Origin: Gp1-AA122 sp036378535
Lineage (GTDB): Bacteria > Acidobacteriota > Terriglobia > Terriglobales > Acidobacteriaceae
Direction: 5' to 3'
Length of the DNA stretch: 64,000 bases
NCBI GenBank assembly: GCA_036378535.1
Contig: DASUWH010000074.1
Coordinates: 58,869 to 122,868, forward strand
Part shown: positions 45,548 through 53,633 of the stretch, piece after piece
Numbering within the stretch: the stretch's first letter is position 1
Layout: each line of letters starts with the position of its first letter
Program-made: the position numbers and the translations under genes
Notes under the pieces: generated by a model
What the model saw: the letters and a program-made list of their open reading frames with translations, nothing else
Told to the model about the DNA's origin: nothing
Databases searched by the model: none

Positions 45548-47374
45548 TCAACTGGCCCGCCGCGCCGGGATTGACTGTTTCTGTTCTGCCGGCTGCTCTG
45601 TTTCGAGTATGGATTCCTTCACTGGTTCGTGCGGCCGGCCATATACTCGTTCCCCCGGCGGCCAGTGTGTGATCTTGACCGGCGCATATTCCACGCGCGA
45701 CGATCCGTCCCAGTTACGAAACAGCAGCGAGTGAGCGAGAAAGTGTTCGTCGTCCCGGGCTGGATAATCCGTGCGTTGGTGAGCACCCCGAGATTCCTTG
45801 CGGTTGAGAGCACACTGCACGATCGATTCCGCAACGTCGAGCATGAATCCTAATTCCAACGCGGACTGCAACTCCGTATTAAAGGTGTGACTCCGGTCGT
45901 CAAGTGCGACGTCTTCGGATCGTTCCTGCAGTTCACGCAGCTTAGTGGCGGCGTCAGCCAGCAAACCTTGCTCGCGATATATGCCGGCACTTTTCTCGAC
46001 CGTCGCCTGCATCTCGTCACGAATGGTCGCGATTCGTTCCCGCCCACCTGACTTGTTCAAGAACTGGCTTTCCAGTCTTTTTCTCTCATCCTGTGCTTGC
46101 GCCAACGCTTTTCCATAATGGACGTTCTGTTCGGCGGCAAACAGCGCAGCCGCTTTACCAGCACGCGCACCGAACACGAGACACTCGGGGAGGGAGTTCG
46201 AACCCAGGCGATTCGCGCCATTGATACTGACGCATGCGACCTCGCCCGCGGCATAGAGTCCAGCCAACGGCGTGGCTCCATTGATGTCGGTACTCACTCC
46301 TCCCATCATGTAATGCACCACCGGCCGGACCGGGATCAGTTCTTTAATCGGATCAAGGTTCTGATATTTCAGACACAACTCCCGGACAAACGGCAATTTC
46401 GAGTTGATGATCTTTTCTCCCAGGTGGCGCAGATCCAGATGAACCACCGAGCCATAGGGTGTGTTCAAGGTGCGGGCTTTCTGTTCCTCCTTCACGAACG
46501 CTTGAGACAACCGATCCCGCGGTCCCAGTTCCATGGAACGCAAGACGGGCTTGGATTCAGGCGTACCCAGGTTGTAGTCCTGCAAATACCGGTAGCCGTC
46601 TTTATTTAGAAGGTAGCCACCTTCCGCACGAGCGGCCTCGGTGATCAAGATGCCAGTAAACGGCAGGCCCGTAGGATGGTACTGTACGAATTCCATGTCC
46701 TTCAAAGGCGCACCTGCCCGGTACGCCAGGGCCATTCCGTCGCCATTCTTGATGTTGGCATTGGTGGTAAAAGGGAAAACACGACCGCAACCACCCGTGC
46801 ACAGAATGACAGCTCGAGCAGTGATTGCCTGAATTCTTCCAGACATTAGTTCGATGGCCACGACACCAAGAACACGTCCGTCGTCTACCAGCAGCTTGGT
46901 CACGAACCATTCGTCGTAGCGTGTAATGGGATCGTACTTGAGGGTAGTCTGGAACAAAGTGTGCAGCATGTGGAAGCCGGTCTTATCTGCGGCGAACCAG
47001 GTCCGCTTCTTCTTCATGCCGCCGAAGGCGCGCACGGCGATGTGCCCATCGGCTTCACGGCTCCAAGGACACCCCCAATGCTCCAGTTGCAGGAGTTCAA
47101 GTGGAGCTTCCTTTACAAAGAACTCCACGGCGTCCTGATCGCACAGCCAGTCTCCACCCGAAATAGTGTCGTAGGCATGTTCATCCAGGCTATCGTCCGA
47201 CTTGACAACACCGGCGGCTCCGCCTTCAGCGGAAACCGTGTGACTGCGCATGGGATAGACCTTGGATACAACGGCGATGCTGAGTTTGGGATTGATTTCG
47301 GCGGCGGCGATGGCGGCGCGCAGACCGGCGGCTCCGCCACCAACCAACAAAATATCGTGGGCCGAAATGTCCAT
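45548..47374 (-). CDS. frdA: Fumarate reductase flavoprotein subunit
   Basis: A 608-residue flavoprotein from the ATG at 47374 (MDISAHDILLVGGGAAGLRA); the frame extends 60 bases upstream without support. It has the FAD-attachment His in SHTVSAEGGAAG, the active-site stretch FVQYHPTGLPFTG and RAEGGYLLNKDGYRYL, and the HYMMGGVSTDINGAT and INGANRLGSNSLPECLVFG segments of the FrdA/SdhA family. First gene of frdABCD. In reverse it would act as succinate dehydrogenase; the E. coli-like four-gene order and FrdC/D types favour a quinol:fumarate reductase. Confidence 0.94.
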   Translation of the reverse strand: MDISAHDILLVGGGAAGLRAAIAAAEINPKLSIAVVSKVYPMRSHTVSAEGGAAGVVKSDDSLDEHAYDTISGGDWLCDQDAVEFFVKEAPLELLQLEHWGCPWSREADGHIAVRAFGGMKKKRTWFAADKTGFHMLHTLFQTTLKYDPITRYDEWFVTKLLVDDGRVLGVVAIELMSGRIQAITARAVILCTGGCGRVFPFTTNANIKNGDGMALAYRAGAPLKDMEFVQYHPTGLPFTGILITEAARAEGGYLLNKDGYRYLQDYNLGTPESKPVLRSMELGPRDRLSQAFVKEEQKARTLNTPYGSVVHLDLRHLGEKIINSKLPFVRELCLKYQNLDPIKELIPVRPVVHYMMGGVSTDINGATPLAGLYAAGEVACVSINGANRLGSNSLPECLVFGARAGKAAALFAAEQNVHYGKALAQAQDERKRLESQFLNKSGGRERIATIRDEMQATVEKSAGIYREQGLLADAATKLRELQERSEDVALDDRSHTFNTELQSALELGFMLDVAESIVQCALNRKESRGAHQRTDYPARDDEHFLAHSLLFRNWDGSSRVEYAPVKITHWPPGERVYGRPHEPVKESILETEQPAEQKQSIPARRAS

Positions 47375-47520
47375 GGTTACCCCACGGCGGCCAGTCAGGA
47401 AAGGCCGTCCAAAACCAGGGCCCGATTGGGGCACATTCTCCTCCTAACTGGCCTTCGACGCAAATGGTTTCTCGGGTTTTGGGAAGGAAATGCGGTTCTC
47501 GTCTTCCTCAGTGACATGGA

Positions 47521-47602
47521 TACGATTACCTGATCATTGGACACGAAGGTTTTGGCCGGGTTGAGGCAGTCGGTCCCGCAGTCACTGAATTCGAGCCGGG
47601 TG
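47521..47602 (+). pseudogene. Fragment of a zinc alcohol/glucose dehydrogenase
   Basis: On the plus strand the frame reads YDYLIIGHEGFGRVEAVGPA and then VTEFEPG, which is the conserved catalytic-zinc HEGFGRV...VGPAV..F.PGD block of medium-chain zinc alcohol dehydrogenases. A stop precedes it at 47512, and after EPG the similarity ends where the antisense glucosidase fragment begins. About 27 residues of an original 350 remain, so it is a remnant. The short length limits certainty. Confidence 0.45.
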
Positions 47603-48607
47603 CTTAGTTTGTGGCAACAGTCCGTAGGCCAGGCAATTGGTTGTATCTGAGTGCTGCAAGCGCAAGCGGATGGTCTTCTGTTCAGCGGGTTCAATCGTGA
47701 CGGCGTAATGAGCTGCTGCTTTCGTTCCTTTGCGAGCCGGATTTACAGCATCCGTGGCCGCGTGAACGACGTAGTTGTCTATGCTGTCCTTTACGTAGGG
47801 CGTTCGGCCGTCGAACCCAAACAGCCGCCGATAATTGGTCTCATTCTCGGTGAACAACAGCTCCACGGAGCCTTCGCAGTGCAGCCATCGCCTCCCCAGC
47901 TGGGCATGATTCAGTTCAATGACCGGATTAACTCCGGAGCGCGATTGATGCAGCTCCGGCCTGGCGTCTGCATTTCCCCAGGACCAGGTATTGCGGAACC
48001 AAATGGTCGGTAGCACTCGAAGAGTCGCTGACTCTGGGCCGCGATTTGCGACCGTTATCTTGATCAGGATGTCGTCGACATCCGCTTTTGCGTATTCCGC
48101 GAAAACGTCGAAGTAACAATTACCATCGAACACGCCCGTATCAAGCAACTCGAACTCAGGCTGGTCTTTGCCACGGCGGCGGTTCTCTTCGATCAGGCGA
48201 GCATAAGGGAACTCAGACTGTGGATATTTGTACAGATATTTCATGTAAGCGTGGGTGGGTGTGCTATCGAGGTAAAAGTAGTGCTCTTTAACGTCTTCTC
48301 CATGGTTGCCTTCGCTACCTGCCAACCCGAAGAGGCGCTCTTTCAAGATAGGGTCGTGCTCATTCCACAATGCCAGGGCGAAGCAGAGGAATTGGTGCCG
48401 GTCGCAGATTCCCGCCAGGCCATCCTCGTTCCAGCGATAGGCACGTGAGCGGGCATGATCGTGAGGGAAGTATTCCCAGGCATTACCGTGAGGACTGTAA
48501 TCTTCGCGAACCGTTCCCCAGGCACGTTCACTGAGATACGGTCCCCAGCGCTTCCAGTGTTTCTTTCGCGACGATGATTCCGAAAGTCTGATCTGTTCGT
48601 GTTTCAT
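47582..48607 (-). pseudogene. N-terminal third of an MGH1-type glucosidase, truncated
   Basis: The 341-codon frame starts as a typical glucosidase of the GH63/MGH1-like family (RKKHWKRWGPYLSERAWGTV, REDYSPHGNAWEYFPHDHAR, GLAGICDRHQFLCFALALWN). These enzymes are about 880 residues, and here the catalytic barrel is absent. The last residues before the stop are antisense to the dehydrogenase fragment, so the truncation is a rearrangement junction near 47603. The remaining ORF may still be expressed but cannot carry the hydrolase activity. Confidence 0.8.
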
Positions 48608-48654
48608 GAGAGTTTCAGCACCCCGTGCCGTATGAACTCACAAGCCGGCCTCAA

Positions 48655-50223
48655 TCACGCATCCAACGTGACATCGCTGAGAGGCCGACTCACGCACGGG
48701 AGAATTAACCCTTGCGCTCGCTGCGCATCGTTCAGTGCCTCTTCAGTTTCCGAGCGTACCTTGCCGCTGAGCAGCCTCGTAGCGCAGGTACCGCAAACAC
48801 CTTGGCGACACCCCGACGGGAGCAACACGCCATTCCTCTCCGAACTCTCCAATAGAGTTTCGTCAGGCGAAATCTTGCACGCGACTGCGGAGCGAGAGAA
48901 CCTAATTTCGAGCGGACCGGCGTCAGTGGAGAGTTTTTCTCCCGCTACCGCGCCTCCGAAACTTTCTTGGAGGATTCTGGAGGGCTCGACCCCCATCTCT
49001 TTCAGCAATGTGCGGCCAAGCTCCATAAATGCTGGCGGCCCGCACAAGAAGTATGTCGAGTTGGAAGAATTCTCGACTTCACGCTGCAGAATCTCCTGTC
49101 GCAAGCGGCCTGTTCGGCCTTTCCAGTCGGAACCCGGCCGCGATAGAACCAAGATGTAGCAAAACGCGCTTAACCGACCCTGAAGCACTCTAAGTTCATC
49201 TTTGAAAAACACATCTTGCTCGGTGCGAACACAGTAGATCAGTGTGGCCTTCACCGGAAGACAAAAGTCATCGATGTATCGCAGCATCGCGATCATCGGC
49301 GTGATTCCGCTTCCAGCCGCGATCAAGACGATCCGCTCATGCCTGGACTGATCAAAATAGAACTTACCGTAAGGACCTCGAGCTTTGACCGCCAAGCCAA
49401 CTTCAGCGCGGTCATTGAGAAACGTAGAAACGCAACCGTTCTCCACTCGCTTGGGCGTTATCTCGATGTAGCCAGTCTGAGCAGGGGAGGAACAGATTGA
49501 ATATGAACGAGTGACCTTCTTTCCTTCGATCAGCCATTCGAAGGTCAGGAACTGCCCAGGACGAGCCCAAAGTCGTTGGACTTGCGGCAGAAGGAACCGC
49601 AGTGTCTTGGCATCCGGGGTTTGTGGGTCGATTCGTGCCAGGGTTAAGGTCAAAGTCTCCTGCGGATTGGTGGGTTCTTGATCAGCAGGTTTCGCGGGAG
49701 AGACCGCCGGCAGGCCCGGTTTGGAATTCGTTTGTCTACCCTTCGCAAAAAAGGCGAGCGCCGCCAGGATGATCACTGCCGCGACGACTCTCAGCGAAAT
49801 CGCGAGAGGGATCTTATGGGGTGAAACATTACGCAGATAGTGTACGGACACATTCACTGCAACCAGGGTAAAGGCCGTAACAAGAATGCTGATGCCCAGG
49901 GACATCAGAACACCCCATGCAGCCCTTTGATATCTGACGACAATTACTTTCGCCAGAAGTAAGGGAGCCAGAGCCAACGCCAGGCCCATGTGCAAGATAA
50001 GCCGCGGCGATAGCTCATCTGAGGATCCCCTCACGCGCAATAGCATGAAATAACAAAAAATCGCGAATAGGGCGATGAAGGCATAGCCGCAAACTCGGTG
50101 CGCCTGGGTCCACAGCCTGCGGCTGCGCGGAGATGTGCCACGGCTAGTCAACATGATCCACGCGTTAAATGCCGCCAGAAAGACAAATAAGCCGGCTAAA
50201 GGCAGGCTGATAATGGCACGCAC
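48655..50223 (-). CDS. Membrane-bound hybrid reductase: haem/helical domain, FNR domain and C-terminal [2Fe-2S] domain
   Basis: A 522-residue protein, GTG start at 50223 with GAGGA at seven bases. Residues 1-165 form about five hydrophobic helices with histidines (WTQAHRVCGYAFIALFAIF, LILHMGLALALAPLLLAKVI, VSVHYLRNVSPHK), like a b-type haem or DUF4405-type anchor. Ferredoxin-reductase part: FAD motif RSYSICSSP, NAD motif IAAGSGITPMIAML and YFLCGPPAFM. A plant-type ferredoxin ends the protein (PSGCRQGVCGTCATRLL and LPC). The soluble part resembles hydroxylase reductases; the membrane anchor suggests electron delivery at the membrane. Terminal partner unknown. Confidence 0.82.
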   Translation of the reverse strand: MRAIISLPLAGLFVFLAAFNAWIMLTSRGTSPRSRRLWTQAHRVCGYAFIALFAIFCYFMLLRVRGSSDELSPRLILHMGLALALAPLLLAKVIVVRYQRAAWGVLMSLGISILVTAFTLVAVNVSVHYLRNVSPHKIPLAISLRVVAAVIILAALAFFAKGRQTNSKPGLPAVSPAKPADQEPTNPQETLTLTLARIDPQTPDAKTLRFLLPQVQRLWARPGQFLTFEWLIEGKKVTRSYSICSSPAQTGYIEITPKRVENGCVSTFLNDRAEVGLAVKARGPYGKFYFDQSRHERIVLIAAGSGITPMIAMLRYIDDFCLPVKATLIYCVRTEQDVFFKDELRVLQGRLSAFCYILVLSRPGSDWKGRTGRLRQEILQREVENSSNSTYFLCGPPAFMELGRTLLKEMGVEPSRILQESFGGAVAGEKLSTDAGPLEIRFSRSAVACKISPDETLLESSERNGVLLPSGCRQGVCGTCATRLLSGKVRSETEEALNDAQRAQGLILPCVSRPLSDVTLDA

Positions 50224-50330
50224 AGAAAAGTCCTCGGAACCGGGATGGCGGGCCGTGTAATATCCGGCCGCTATGGTGAGGACCGATTTTCAGGAGAATT
50301 TATTCCAAGGTCAGACCCGTAGGTTCAGGG

Positions 50331-50576
50331 CTAAAGAAGTACTGAGCTACGCGGGTTTACTGGGCTAGAGCTCAGCTTCTTCGGCGTTGTGATCTCTGTT
50401 ATGTTGCGCCCGCTTATCGAAGCATGCTCGTCCGGCGGGAAGATGCGGCCATCAAGCGGAGTCATATACTCCAGGAGTTCAATTCCAGGTCCGACTGTAC
50501 CTCGCAGCGAGGTGATACGTAAGTGCGCGTCAAACACATTGCTCAAGTGTTCTTGTTCAGTTCCCTCTCTGCACAT
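50331..50576 (-). pseudogene. Fragment of a VOC/glyoxalase-like protein
   Basis: The frame reads HLSNVFDAHLRITSLRGTVG then PGIELLEYMTPLDGR, matching a core segment of glyoxalase/VOC superfamily proteins (LRITALR...GPGIELLEY). Its apparent start lies at the end of the type III PKS fragment, without any normal N-terminus; after about 50 residues the similarity fades. It looks like the downstream side of a deletion that joined two genes of one transcription unit. Confidence 0.5.
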
Positions 50577-50940
50577 TCCTCCTGAAGCCCATGTGGGCGA
50601 TTAGATGGCTTCCGACATCCGGACATACGTAGCCTGTGCACGTACAAACCGCAAGGAGATCCACATCCTGCACAGTAGCTCCGGCTGCCTTCACACAATC
50701 CACGATCGCGCGGCAACCTGTTCTGACGGCACCAGAAAGATAACGCTGATTCATTTGATCAGAGCTCTCTTTGCGATGTGGCGTGCCTCCGAAGAAAAAG
50801 TGACGGTATTCAATGTCGCTGTTCAGGAAGATCTTCCGAATGCGTTCGCTTTGGTAGCCAGCAGCGTGGAAGCTTTGCTCCTGCGTGAGCCTGATCGGCG
50901 GATTGGCCGTTCCAATTCCGAGAATCCGCGGATAGTTCAC
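50557..50940 (-). pseudogene. N-terminal fragment of a type III polyketide synthase (chalcone synthase family)
   Basis: A GTG at 50940 overlaps the stop of the TatB-like gene. The 127 residues show a standard type III PKS start: YPRILGIGTANPPIRLTQEQ, SDIEYRHFF, DLLAVCTCTGYVCPDVGSHL and HMGFRRNVQR. The family continues at this point with the catalytic Cys loop (NLVGMGC), which is missing: the frame stops within three codons and becomes a VOC fragment in another frame. The catalytic Cys, His and Asn are therefore absent, and the enzyme is dead unless the rest lies elsewhere. Confidence 0.75.
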
Positions 50941-51152
50941 GGTTTCCTGCTCACTTCTGCTGAGCCTCGTGTCGATACGCTAGGACATGTGGCATCCAGC
51001 TGCCCCTCCAATTGAGACTTGAAGCTGCGGCTTGTCTTCTCGAACTTAGCTTTAGGCCGCTCCACATGACCTGGCCTTGTGTGCAGTTGCTTCGATCCGA
51101 ATAACAGGTCCCCGAGCACAAGCGTGAACAGGATTTCCGCGCCAACTTCCAC
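50937..51152 (-). CDS. TatA/B-like twin-arginine translocase subunit
   Basis: A 71-residue protein with a GTG start at 51152; AAGGAG sits just upstream and overlaps the stop region of tatA. An N-terminal hydrophobic helix (EILFTLVLGDLLFGSKQL) is followed by an amphipathic helix (FEKTSRSFKSQLEGQLDA). Family proteins have FGPKxLP at the hinge; here it is FGSKQL, with both prolines lost and an Asp inside the membrane helix, so it is divergent. Directly coupled to tatA and followed by PKS remnants. Confidence 0.7.
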   Translation of the reverse strand: MEVGAEILFTLVLGDLLFGSKQLHTRPGHVERPKAKFEKTSRSFKSQLEGQLDATCPSVSTRGSAEVSRKP

Positions 51153-51155
51153 GAT

Positions 51156-51362
51156 CTACTCCTTGCCCGGACCCTGATCATGAGGGCTGCTTGCTGTTGC
51201 GGTGACGGGCGTTTCTTGCTCAGCTTTCAGGGCAGACTTGAAGCCGCGGATGCCCTCTCCGATTCCTTTGCCTAGTTCGGGCAGTTTCTTGGGGCCGAAC
51301 ACGAGTAGAGCAATTCCGAAAATAACCAGCAGATGCATCGGTTGAAACAATCCTTCAAACAT
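51156..51362 (-). CDS. tatA: Twin-arginine translocase subunit TatA
   Basis: A 68-residue protein from the ATG at 51362, with AAGGAG at nine bases. Transmembrane helix HLLVIFGIALLVFGPKKLPEL with the canonical FGPKKLPE hinge, then amphipathic helix GKGIGEGIRGFKSAL and a polar tail. Forms the Tat pore. It follows a gene for a Tat-exported ferritin-like protein, and another Tat substrate lies further up in the same direction. Confidence 0.9.
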   Translation of the reverse strand: MFEGLFQPMHLLVIFGIALLVFGPKKLPELGKGIGEGIRGFKSALKAEQETPVTATASSPHDQGPGKE

Positions 51363-51403
51363 ACAGGTCTCCTTGAAGCATTTTGGGAAGCGTCGGTCGA
51401 TCG

Positions 51404-51448
51404 AAAAATGCAGGTGCTGTGAATTTATCCTTCCACCACAGCACCTGC
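51404..51448 (-). terminator. Intrinsic terminator or attenuator between ferritin-like gene and tatA
   Basis: GCAGGTGCTGTG at 51410-51421 and CACAGCACCTGC at 51437-51448 form a perfect 12-bp stem with a 15-base loop. On the minus strand the stem is followed by ATTTTTCG. It ends transcription of the ferritin-like operon and leaves tatA to its own promoter or to read-through. Confidence 0.8.
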
Positions 51449-51519
51449 GGGGAGAGGCGCTTACTGAGTGACAATCTGATCGACGTTTTCGTTGCGGGCC
51501 GAGAACGCTGCCGAAACCT

Positions 51520-52716
51520 TTAGACAACTTCGCGCCTTGCTTGATCGGCTTCCTGTGCAAGCCTGGTCACGAAGCTGAAGAACGCCGGCGACTCGCCGGT
51601 GAAAACATTCATGTTGATGAATCCTTGAAGGGCCACGGTAGCCGCGTCTTTCGTGGCGGTTGGCCGAATGATCGAACATACCGGAAGGGTCCTGCTCAGA
51701 AATGGAGTCGGCTCCGGCATGATTAGATTTGCCTGCAGATTCTGACTGGCAGACGATAGATTGGGAAAGCTTACCGGCACGCCCGTCACTGGATCGACGG
51801 CGTTCAATGCTTTCGCATTGCCCGCTTTATCGTGCCAGGTTTGGAAGTGCGCAATTTCGGTTCCCCCGATGCTGAGCAGAATGCGCAAAACCTCCACACT
51901 GCTCACTCGTTGGGCCAGCCCTGGATACATGCTGGCCCCGCCGACCTCGATATTGGCAAAGTGAAATCCCGCCGTATTCGCGATCGCCTGCAGGAAGTTC
52001 GGATCATTCAAGTCATCGTTAGACCGGGGAATTCCCGGATGTTTCCCTACAATCAGGCTGGGCACGGCAGGCAGGAACTTATCGCCGAGATCAGGATTGC
52101 GGGTGCGGCTGCGATAGCGCGTCCACCAGGTCGTATCCACGGTGAGCTCAGTCAGCGTGGTCAGTCGTCCGATCTGGTTGGCCCCTGTAGCCTTGCTGCT
52201 TGGCAAATTACGGAACTGATCGAGGCTTACCGGATCCGCACCTTTCGAGACCAGGTATGCATTGATAAAGATTTCGTGCGACAGTTCATCTTCAGTGTTG
52301 TCGTGGATGTACTGCGACATGTCTGCGTCAAGTTGTGAGACCGCCTGGGTATAGGCTGGGCTGCCGCCGGTGGGCTCAGCGGGATAGCCTCGGATCTGGC
52401 GGCTGGCTATCTTGGATACTTCATCGTCCTGCACACCGGCCAGTTCTGTGTACTGCAGCCAAAGATCGGACTCAATGATTTCTGCCGCCGCCAGCCAGCG
52501 CAGGATAGCTGCATCACCGCGTGTCAGGGGACTGCGACTCTCCTGGGCCAATGCAGCCGGGACGCTCTCCAACACTGCAGCGCCGGCGGTCACCGCAGCT
52601 CCGGCTATAACGCTGTTCCTCAGAAATGAACGACGATCAAAAGCTTTAGCAGCTTGCGTAAGGTCATCTTGTTTGGGATTCAAGGTTGTGGGATCGGAGG
52701 CGTTTCGGGTTTCCAT
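51520..52716 (-). CDS. Tat-exported ferritin-like domain protein
   Basis: A 398-residue protein from the ATG at 52716; the longer open frame upstream lacks a ribosome site. A twin-arginine signal (FDRRSFLRNSVIAGAAV) near 26-60 precedes a ferritin-like helical domain with acidic and His residues in AAAEIIESDLWLQYTEL, DNTEDELSHEIFINAYL and GGTEIAHFQTWHDKAG. These fit a di-metal centre. C-terminal half Pro/Ser-rich then helical. It may bind or oxidise metal ions in the periplasm. Part of a run with a cupredoxin and a DUF2231 protein. Confidence 0.82.
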   Translation of the reverse strand: METRNASDPTTLNPKQDDLTQAAKAFDRRSFLRNSVIAGAAVTAGAAVLESVPAALAQESRSPLTRGDAAILRWLAAAEIIESDLWLQYTELAGVQDDEVSKIASRQIRGYPAEPTGGSPAYTQAVSQLDADMSQYIHDNTEDELSHEIFINAYLVSKGADPVSLDQFRNLPSSKATGANQIGRLTTLTELTVDTTWWTRYRSRTRNPDLGDKFLPAVPSLIVGKHPGIPRSNDDLNDPNFLQAIANTAGFHFANIEVGGASMYPGLAQRVSSVEVLRILLSIGGTEIAHFQTWHDKAGNAKALNAVDPVTGVPVSFPNLSSASQNLQANLIMPEPTPFLSRTLPVCSIIRPTATKDAATVALQGFINMNVFTGESPAFFSFVTRLAQEADQARREVV

Positions 52717-52781
52717 AACTTCGAAGTACTTCCTTTCGTTGAAGTGAGATCCACCACATCGCCTGACGCAAACTCGCTTGC

Positions 52782-53234
52782 TCACACGTTGACTCCGCTC
52801 AGATAGCCGCCGAGATGTGCCGTAATTGCGATCGCAGCCACCCCGAGCAGTTCCACCGGAATTCGATACGCCGGAAGCAGCGGAGTCTCGGGCTTGCGCG
52901 TTCGCCAATGCACGAACCAGGACGCAATCACCAGCAAGGCGGCAAGGGACGCAGCCATGAGATGCCAGAGCAGCAGGCCCTTCAGCTTTTTCCCATCCAG
53001 GGCAAACTGCCAGGCCAGCAGCCCTGTTCCGACTACGGGAATCACAGTAAAAGCGGCGATCGAAATGTTCAGATAGGCAGCGGCGGCTAGCTGGGAAGAC
53101 CGTTGGCCTCGCGACAACAAGTCGAACAAAACTCCAGTGAGAAACAAGGCGATCGGAAAATGGATAAGCACTACGTGCTGCGCGTGCTTCGCCATCACCA
53201 CGGTTCGCAAATCGAATGGATTCACCGACGTCAT
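52782..53234 (-). CDS. DUF2231 membrane protein
   Basis: A 150-residue protein with four predicted helices. The HVVLIHFPIALFLTGVLFDL start is the DUF2231 mark; LLLWHLMAASLAALLVIASW and AITAHLGGYLSGV carry the further conserved histidines, probably haem or metal ligands. 18 bases downstream of the cupredoxin gene and co-directional, consistent with a small periplasmic electron-transfer set. Confidence 0.85.
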   Translation of the reverse strand: MTSVNPFDLRTVVMAKHAQHVVLIHFPIALFLTGVLFDLLSRGQRSSQLAAAAYLNISIAAFTVIPVVGTGLLAWQFALDGKKLKGLLLWHLMAASLAALLVIASWFVHWRTRKPETPLLPAYRIPVELLGVAAIAITAHLGGYLSGVNV

Positions 53235-53252
53235 AGAGCCACCCGGGTGCGC

Positions 53253-53603
53253 CTACTGAACGACAACTTTGCCGACCATCTTGGGATGGATTGAGCAGAA
53301 GTAGGCATAAGTGCCAGCCTTGGTAAACGTGTAAGAGTATTTCTGATCCGTGTCCAAAGCTTTGGATTTGAATACACCGTCATTGCTCGCGATCACGTGT
53401 GGAATGTCATCTTTGTTGACCCACGTCACGGTGCTGTTTACCGGAACGGTCAGTGTGTCGGGAGCAAAGGTGAAGTTATCGACTCGTATCTCTGTTTGTT
53501 TAGCATCTTCACCTCTTGCGTAAGGTGGATGGACAGTCAAAAGAGCGACAAGGGCCAACGGAAGTGCGACACTCACCATTGCGACTAACATCTTATTTTT
53601 CAT
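53253..53603 (-). CDS. Cupredoxin (plastocyanin/amicyanin-like)
   Basis: A 116-residue exported blue-copper protein. Signal peptide at 1-30 (VAMVSVALPLALVALLTV), mature beta-sandwich with type-1 copper ligands His in KDDIPHVI and Cys, His, Met in YFCSIHPKM near the C-terminus. It shuttles electrons in the periplasm; neighbours suggest a link to the ferritin-like protein or the DUF2231 protein. Confidence 0.92.
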   Translation of the reverse strand: MKNKMLVAMVSVALPLALVALLTVHPPYARGEDAKQTEIRVDNFTFAPDTLTVPVNSTVTWVNKDDIPHVIASNDGVFKSKALDTDQKYSYTFTKAGTYAYFCSIHPKMVGKVVVQ

Positions 53604-53633
53604 AATTGTTGAATCCTCCTGAGTGATATTCCT

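Noticed and set aside
50557..50580. UGA at the end of the type III PKS fragment as a selenocysteine codon
   Set aside because: It does not align with a Cys position, the frame downstream is unrelated, and another frame carries a VOC fragment.
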